The position numbers and the translations under genes are program-made. 8,979 bases of DNA from Nostocaceae cyanobacterium CSSed10_463m (GTDB taxonomy: Bacteria; Cyanobacteriota; Cyanobacteriia; Cyanobacteriales; Nostocaceae): assembly GCA_003556955.1 (NCBI GenBank), contig PWQB01000241.1, positions 1 through 8,979 of the forward strand, written 5' to 3'. Positions 6,468-8,979 of this stretch are shown here, in pieces; positions within the stretch are counted from its first letter, which is position 1; the number at the start of each line of letters is the position of its first letter. The notes under the pieces are model-generated. The model was not told where the DNA came from. It ran no database searches and saw only the letters and a list, made by a program, of their open reading frames with translations.

Positions 6468-6767
6468 AGGGAACTATCAAAATTATGTATGGACACCCTA
6501 GTACCGCTACGCGGAAGTCAAAAGTCAAAAATCAAAAGTCAAAAGGCTTATAAAAGAGGCTTTTGATTTATTTAAAATTGTGTTTTTATTTACGCCAAGC
6601 TGTATTAGGCATAGCCAACACAAGTATTTGTTTGATAATTATCATAAATTCGAGATTTATTTGTAGTTCCTCTGTTATTCTCCTACTTTATTCAATGACA
6701 AAATGTGATGATTTTCGTTAATTAAGTTTTAATCAAAAATTAAACAATTAAAATATTAATTACTAAT
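6468..6767. other. 300-base gap between lptB and the permease gene
   Basis: This is an AT-rich spacer with no gene. Next to the permease start it holds a small CCGC-TAC-GCGG palindrome (6504-6514) and a heptamer array (6517-6544). A weak CAAAAG/CTTTTG inverted repeat (6540-6545 with 6560-6565) is AT-rich and unlikely to terminate well. Bases 6570-6767 show no structure I can name. The gap is long enough for a separate promoter for the permease. Confidence 0.6.
6517..6544. repeat. Heptanucleotide tandem repeat (gtcaaaa)
   Basis: Four tandem heptamers, GTCAAAA, GTCAAAA, ATCAAAA and GTCAAAA, lie about 50 bases upstream of the permease start. This is a third heptamer family in the window, with its own unit. 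Confidence 0.8.
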
Positions 6768-7496
6768 TTAAGCTTGAAAATTATCTCCCAAATAGTATTG
6801 CCTTACTAGAGGATTGGTATAGAGTTCTTCAGGACTACCAAAAGCCAGAATTTGTCCCTCACGCATAATATAGGCGCGGTCTGTAATGGCTAAGGTTTCG
6901 CGGACATTGTGATCTGTAATTAAGATACCCATGCCGCGATCGCTTAGTTGTGCGACAATGTGCTGAATCTCAGAAACTGCAATAGGATCAACTCCGGCAA
7001 ATGGTTCATCCAAAAATAAAAATTTTGGCCCTTCTCTTCCCGCAGCTAAAGCCCTAGCTAATTCTGTCCTCCGTCTTTCCCCCCCAGAAAGTTGAATTCC
7101 TTTGCTATTGGCTACTTTCTCCAAGCGAAATTCCTCTAGTAAAGTGTGCATTCGTCTTGACCACTCCCATCGTGGTACATTAGTTTGCTCTAGCACCAAG
7201 AGAATATTATCCTTGACTGAAAGTTGGCGGAAAACACTGGGTTCTTGAGCTAAATAGCCAATTCCTAACTGCGCTCTTTTGTGCATCGGCATTCCAGTGA
7301 TCTCCAGACTATCAAGCCAGACTTTACCCTGATTGGGTTTTTCTAAACCTGTAGCAATGTAAAAAGTCGTCGTTTTACCAGCACCATTAGGGCCTAGTAA
7401 CCCAACGACTTCACCCTGAGAAATGGAAAGGTTGACGCGATTGACGATATTTCGTTTACCGTAAGATTTGTGAATATTCTCTAAAACAATTTTCAC
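6768..7496 (-). CDS. lptB: LPS export ABC transporter ATP-binding protein LptB
   Basis: LptB is the cytoplasmic ATPase dimer that powers LPS extraction by LptFG. The 242-residue product has every ATPase motif: Walker A GPNGAGKT at 35-42, Q-loop Gln84 in YLAQEPSVF, signature LSGGE at 136-140, Walker B FLFLDE at 159-164 with D-loop GVD, and switch His196 in ITDHNVRETL. The sequences YLAQEPSVFR, GGERRRTELARAL and DHNVRETL are characteristic of LptB among ABC ATPases. Its length is typical. The start codon is GTG (7494-7496 complement); an AGG about ten bases upstream is a modest ribosome site. It sits between lptA upstream and the LptF/G-type permease downstream on the same strand, which confirms the assignment. 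It contains one HIP1 site (6936). Confidence 0.96.
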   Translation of the reverse strand: MKIVLENIHKSYGKRNIVNRVNLSISQGEVVGLLGPNGAGKTTTFYIATGLEKPNQGKVWLDSLEITGMPMHKRAQLGIGYLAQEPSVFRQLSVKDNILLVLEQTNVPRWEWSRRMHTLLEEFRLEKVANSKGIQLSGGERRRTELARALAAGREGPKFLFLDEPFAGVDPIAVSEIQHIVAQLSDRGMGILITDHNVRETLAITDRAYIMREGQILAFGSPEELYTNPLVRQYYLGDNFQA

Positions 7497-7550
7497 GATT
7501 CGCGCCTGTGTTGATACTTGATGAAGTAGTCATTAATCATAGTGTAAAAA

Positions 7551-7571
7551 CTCAGGACTAAAGACTCAGGA
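7551..7571. repeat. Degenerate heptamer repeat (ctcagga/ctaaaga/ctcagga)
   Basis: Three heptamers, CTCAGGA, CTAAAGA and CTCAGGA, lie in the 95-base space between lptA and lptB. The array is short and imperfect, but the period matches the other arrays in the window. Confidence 0.55.
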
Positions 7572-7591
7572 CTCCGCGTAGGGGATTGATG

Positions 7592-8050
7592 CTAATTAGA
7601 TTGTCTACCAATTTCAGCATCATTGATCATATAGGTGGACTCTACTTGACGGTTGGATTGAGGTAAAGCCACAAAACGCCCTTCGTCGATCAAATAAGTC
7701 ACTTTCTCCGCACGAATACTATTGACTCCCTCTTGTAAAATATAGACGTTGCCACTCAAATCAATGCGGCGTTCCCGGCTGAAAAATTGGGCTTGAGCGG
7801 CTGTTGCTTTAATCTGGCGAGCCGGATACAACATCTGTACGTTACCGCGAGCAGTTGCTACTTGAGTATTGGCGTTAAATTCTTGCACATCAGCGCTGAT
7901 GGTGAGGGGGCTACTTTGCCTAGATGCTTGTGCAGTAGCAGTTTGTACTTGACTAGGAAATGTAAAAGTACCCAAGAGTGCAGCAGGTAGCATCAAGGCT
8001 AATCCCATCCGACGCATTTGTGATCCTGGTAATTGATAAAAGGACATCAT
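7592..8050 (-). CDS. lptA: LptA/OstA-like periplasmic LPS transport protein
   Basis: LptA forms the periplasmic bridge that carries LPS from LptB2FG to the outer-membrane LptD complex. The product is at most 152 residues, shorter than E. coli LptA (about 185), and consists of an export signal plus one OstA-like beta domain. The hydrophobic stretch GLALMLPAALLGTF (16-29), followed by a possible AQA cleavage site at 40-42, indicates secretion. From 49 on come LTISADVQEFN and two GNV turns (69-71 and 100-102) with the alternating strand pattern of the OstA fold, and RAEKVTYLIDEGRFV. The longest frame starts at ATG 8048-8050, but the ATG at 8015-8017 (residue 12, MRRMGLALM) has a better ribosome site and a more usual signal peptide, so the protein is perhaps 141 residues. 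It is first of the lpt genes, 95 bases ahead of lptB; expression probably starts in the 150-base gap upstream. Confidence 0.9.
   Translation of the reverse strand: MMSFYQLPGSQMRRMGLALMLPAALLGTFTFPSQVQTATAQASRQSSPLTISADVQEFNANTQVATARGNVQMLYPARQIKATAAQAQFFSRERRIDLSGNVYILQEGVNSIRAEKVTYLIDEGRFVALPQSNRQVESTYMINDAEIGRQSN
8024..8027 (-). promoter_or_regulatory. Ribosome binding site favouring the internal lptA start
   Basis: On the minus strand AGGA lies six bases before the ATG at 8015-8017 and so fits a Shine-Dalgarno site, whereas the upstream ATGATG at 8045-8050 is preceded only by an AT-rich stretch without such a site. This favours initiation at residue 12 of the longest frame. Confidence 0.5.
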
Positions 8051-8200
8051 ATTGTAATTACGAATTTAGGATATTAGCTTGTATAGTAACTATCTCAGTT
8101 TTTTTTTCCAGCTATAAAATCTACATTGTGGAATAACTTGGGATAATCACTTGGAAGATGGACGCTTTATCAAGCCTCAAGGTTTCGCCAATATCCACAT

Positions 8201-8605
8201 TTATAGCAGTCCTGAATCGTTAATTAGCATAATTTTGGGGGAAGGCAAAGTTTGACTCTTATCCCAGTCACCAGCAATAAACTTTTCTGCCCCTATTTGC
8301 TGTAATACTGACAACAATGCTGCACTCTGACTCAATAACTCGTCTACATCAATGCTGCTGTAAACAGATGGGTAGCGCCGCAGGCGATTGCTACCTTCTC
8401 CTAGTAAAATTACTGCACCTCGCCAGTTACCATTCCCCAAATGATACTGGGCTACAGCAATTTGGAGAATGCCTTGATAAAAGCTTTTTTCTGGTTCGCT
8501 GGCTTCTATCCACAAAGCCTCTAAAGTGTCATGACAGGCGTAGAACTGTCCAGAGTTAAACTGTTCTACCCCTTGCCAAAACTCTTGGGGGATAACTTCG
8601 CTCAT
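8201..8605 (-). CDS. DUF309 family protein
   Basis: This is a 134-residue member of the DUF309 family, which is small, helical and of unknown function. The family motif appears as FNSGQFYACHDTLEALW (16-32), where the usual acidic residue after the His is Asp rather than Glu. It is followed by FYQGILQIAVAQYHLGNGNWRGA (split here as FYQGILQIAVA at 42-52 and HLGNGNWRGA at 55-64). The C-terminal 25 residues look less conserved. The start ATG (8603-8605 complement) overlaps the stop codon of ftrC in the sequence ATGA, so the two genes are probably translated from one message with coupling. That pairing hints at a redox- or photosynthesis-linked setting, but no function can be assigned. There are no membrane segments or signal peptide. 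Confidence 0.9.
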   Translation of the reverse strand: MSEVIPQEFWQGVEQFNSGQFYACHDTLEALWIEASEPEKSFYQGILQIAVAQYHLGNGNWRGAVILLGEGSNRLRRYPSVYSSIDVDELLSQSAALLSVLQQIGAEKFIAGDWDKSQTLPSPKIMLINDSGLL

Positions 8606-8967
8606 CCCATGCTATCTCGGACTTCTTTGATGGTTTCTAAGCTAATATCTTGTTTGTCTCCTGCAAACTCGTTATCTGGGGTGAGAAACAGCATACAGTG
8701 GCATTCTTTGCGTTCTCTCATGGGTACACAGGGACAGTTCCAATATGTGGCATTGACTTCAGCTTCTTTGTCTTCGTAGTGACGACAGGGACACAAAGGC
8801 GCACCTAAATCGTCTTTATGTTTTGCTAGTCCTTCAATCACTACTGCGGTTACAGAAGGTTCCGAACAGAAGTAGGTTCCAGTCCGTTTGGCGTACTGTT
8901 CGGAAAAATGCCGCATTGCCTCAAGGCTTTTATCGGTGGATGTTTTGTTATTTTCTGATGAGATCAT
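8602..8967 (-). CDS. ftrC: Ferredoxin-thioredoxin reductase, catalytic (beta) subunit
   Basis: FTR passes electrons from photosystem I-reduced ferredoxin to thioredoxins, which then switch on carbon-fixation enzymes in light. The 121-residue catalytic chain shows the diagnostic CPC-x16-CPC-x8-CHC arrangement: Cys59/61, Cys78/80 and Cys89/91. By analogy with the Synechocystis enzyme, C59, C78, C80 and C89 hold the [4Fe-4S] cluster, C61 and C91 form the active disulfide, and His90 is the catalytic histidine. A further conserved Cys is at 34. Length is normal for cyanobacteria. The start is ATG at 8965-8967 with only 12 bases of upstream sequence in the window, so the promoter is not visible. 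It overlaps the DUF309 gene by ATGA. The small variable subunit (ftrV) is not in this window. Confidence 0.97.
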   Translation of the reverse strand: MISSENNKTSTDKSLEAMRHFSEQYAKRTGTYFCSEPSVTAVVIEGLAKHKDDLGAPLCPCRHYEDKEAEVNATYWNCPCVPMRERKECHCMLFLTPDNEFAGDKQDISLETIKEVRDSMG

Positions 8968-8979
8968 AATATTATTAGA

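Noticed and set aside
6540..6565. Inverted repeat CAAAAG/CTTTTG as an lptB terminator
   Set aside because: The stem is six mostly A-T pairs with one mismatch and no proper U-tract on the minus strand, and part of it belongs to the heptamer array.
8051..8200. Promoter for lptA in the gap after the DUF309 gene
   Set aside because: A promoter is expected here, and a TACTATAC-like -10 candidate is visible on the minus strand, but no matching -35 at proper spacing was found, so it is not listed as a feature.

Overview
The window reads as chromosomal DNA from a cyanobacterium, most likely a filamentous heterocyst-forming type (Nostoc/Anabaena order). The palindrome GCGATCGC (HIP1) occurs at seven places. 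Intergenic spaces carry heptanucleotide tandem repeats and small palindromic or MITE-like elements of the kind common in these genomes. The gene content also fits: a ferredoxin-thioredoxin reductase catalytic subunit, a carotenoid cleavage oxygenase and an LPS-export (Lpt) cluster. I see no rRNA, tRNA, CRISPR array, transposase or phage gene.

Left part (1-2363): the 3' end of a dihydroorotase-family gene (+) enters from the left edge. It lacks several metal- and substrate-binding residues of active class I dihydroorotases, so it is probably a non-catalytic homologue. It converges on era (-), the ribosome-assembly GTPase. The 198-base gap between them is almost wholly repeats: a heptamer array, a 12-bp-arm inverted repeat followed by a T-tract, and a second heptamer array. 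The 447-base gap upstream of era holds a nested repeat cluster: 24-bp direct repeats bracketing a 60-bp tandem duplication, ending in a 13-bp-arm palindrome just before the next gene.

Middle (2364-5291): a complete carotenoid oxygenase (+), with all four iron-binding histidines, ends on the same TTAA bases as the stop codon of a convergent gene (-). That gene encodes an unrecognised single-pass membrane protein with a long Asn/Ser/Gln/Pro-rich exported part. Upstream of it lies a 93-bp MITE-like element with terminal inverted repeats and a possible ACAGT target duplication. Its core is shared with the tandem repeat near position 2200.

Right part (5292-8967): five genes, all on the minus strand. 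In transcription order they are ftrC and a DUF309 gene (stop and start overlapping as ATGA), then lptA, lptB and an LptF/LptG-type permease. LptB (ATPase), the permease and LptA (periplasmic bridge) belong to the machine that moves lipopolysaccharide from the inner to the outer membrane. The gaps between the lpt genes (95 and 300 bases) contain heptamer repeats, so this is a looser cluster than a tight operon.

I do not see a clearly new biological system. The most unusual items are the degenerate dihydroorotase, the uncharacterised envelope protein downstream of the lpt genes, and the layered small mobile/repeat elements between genes.
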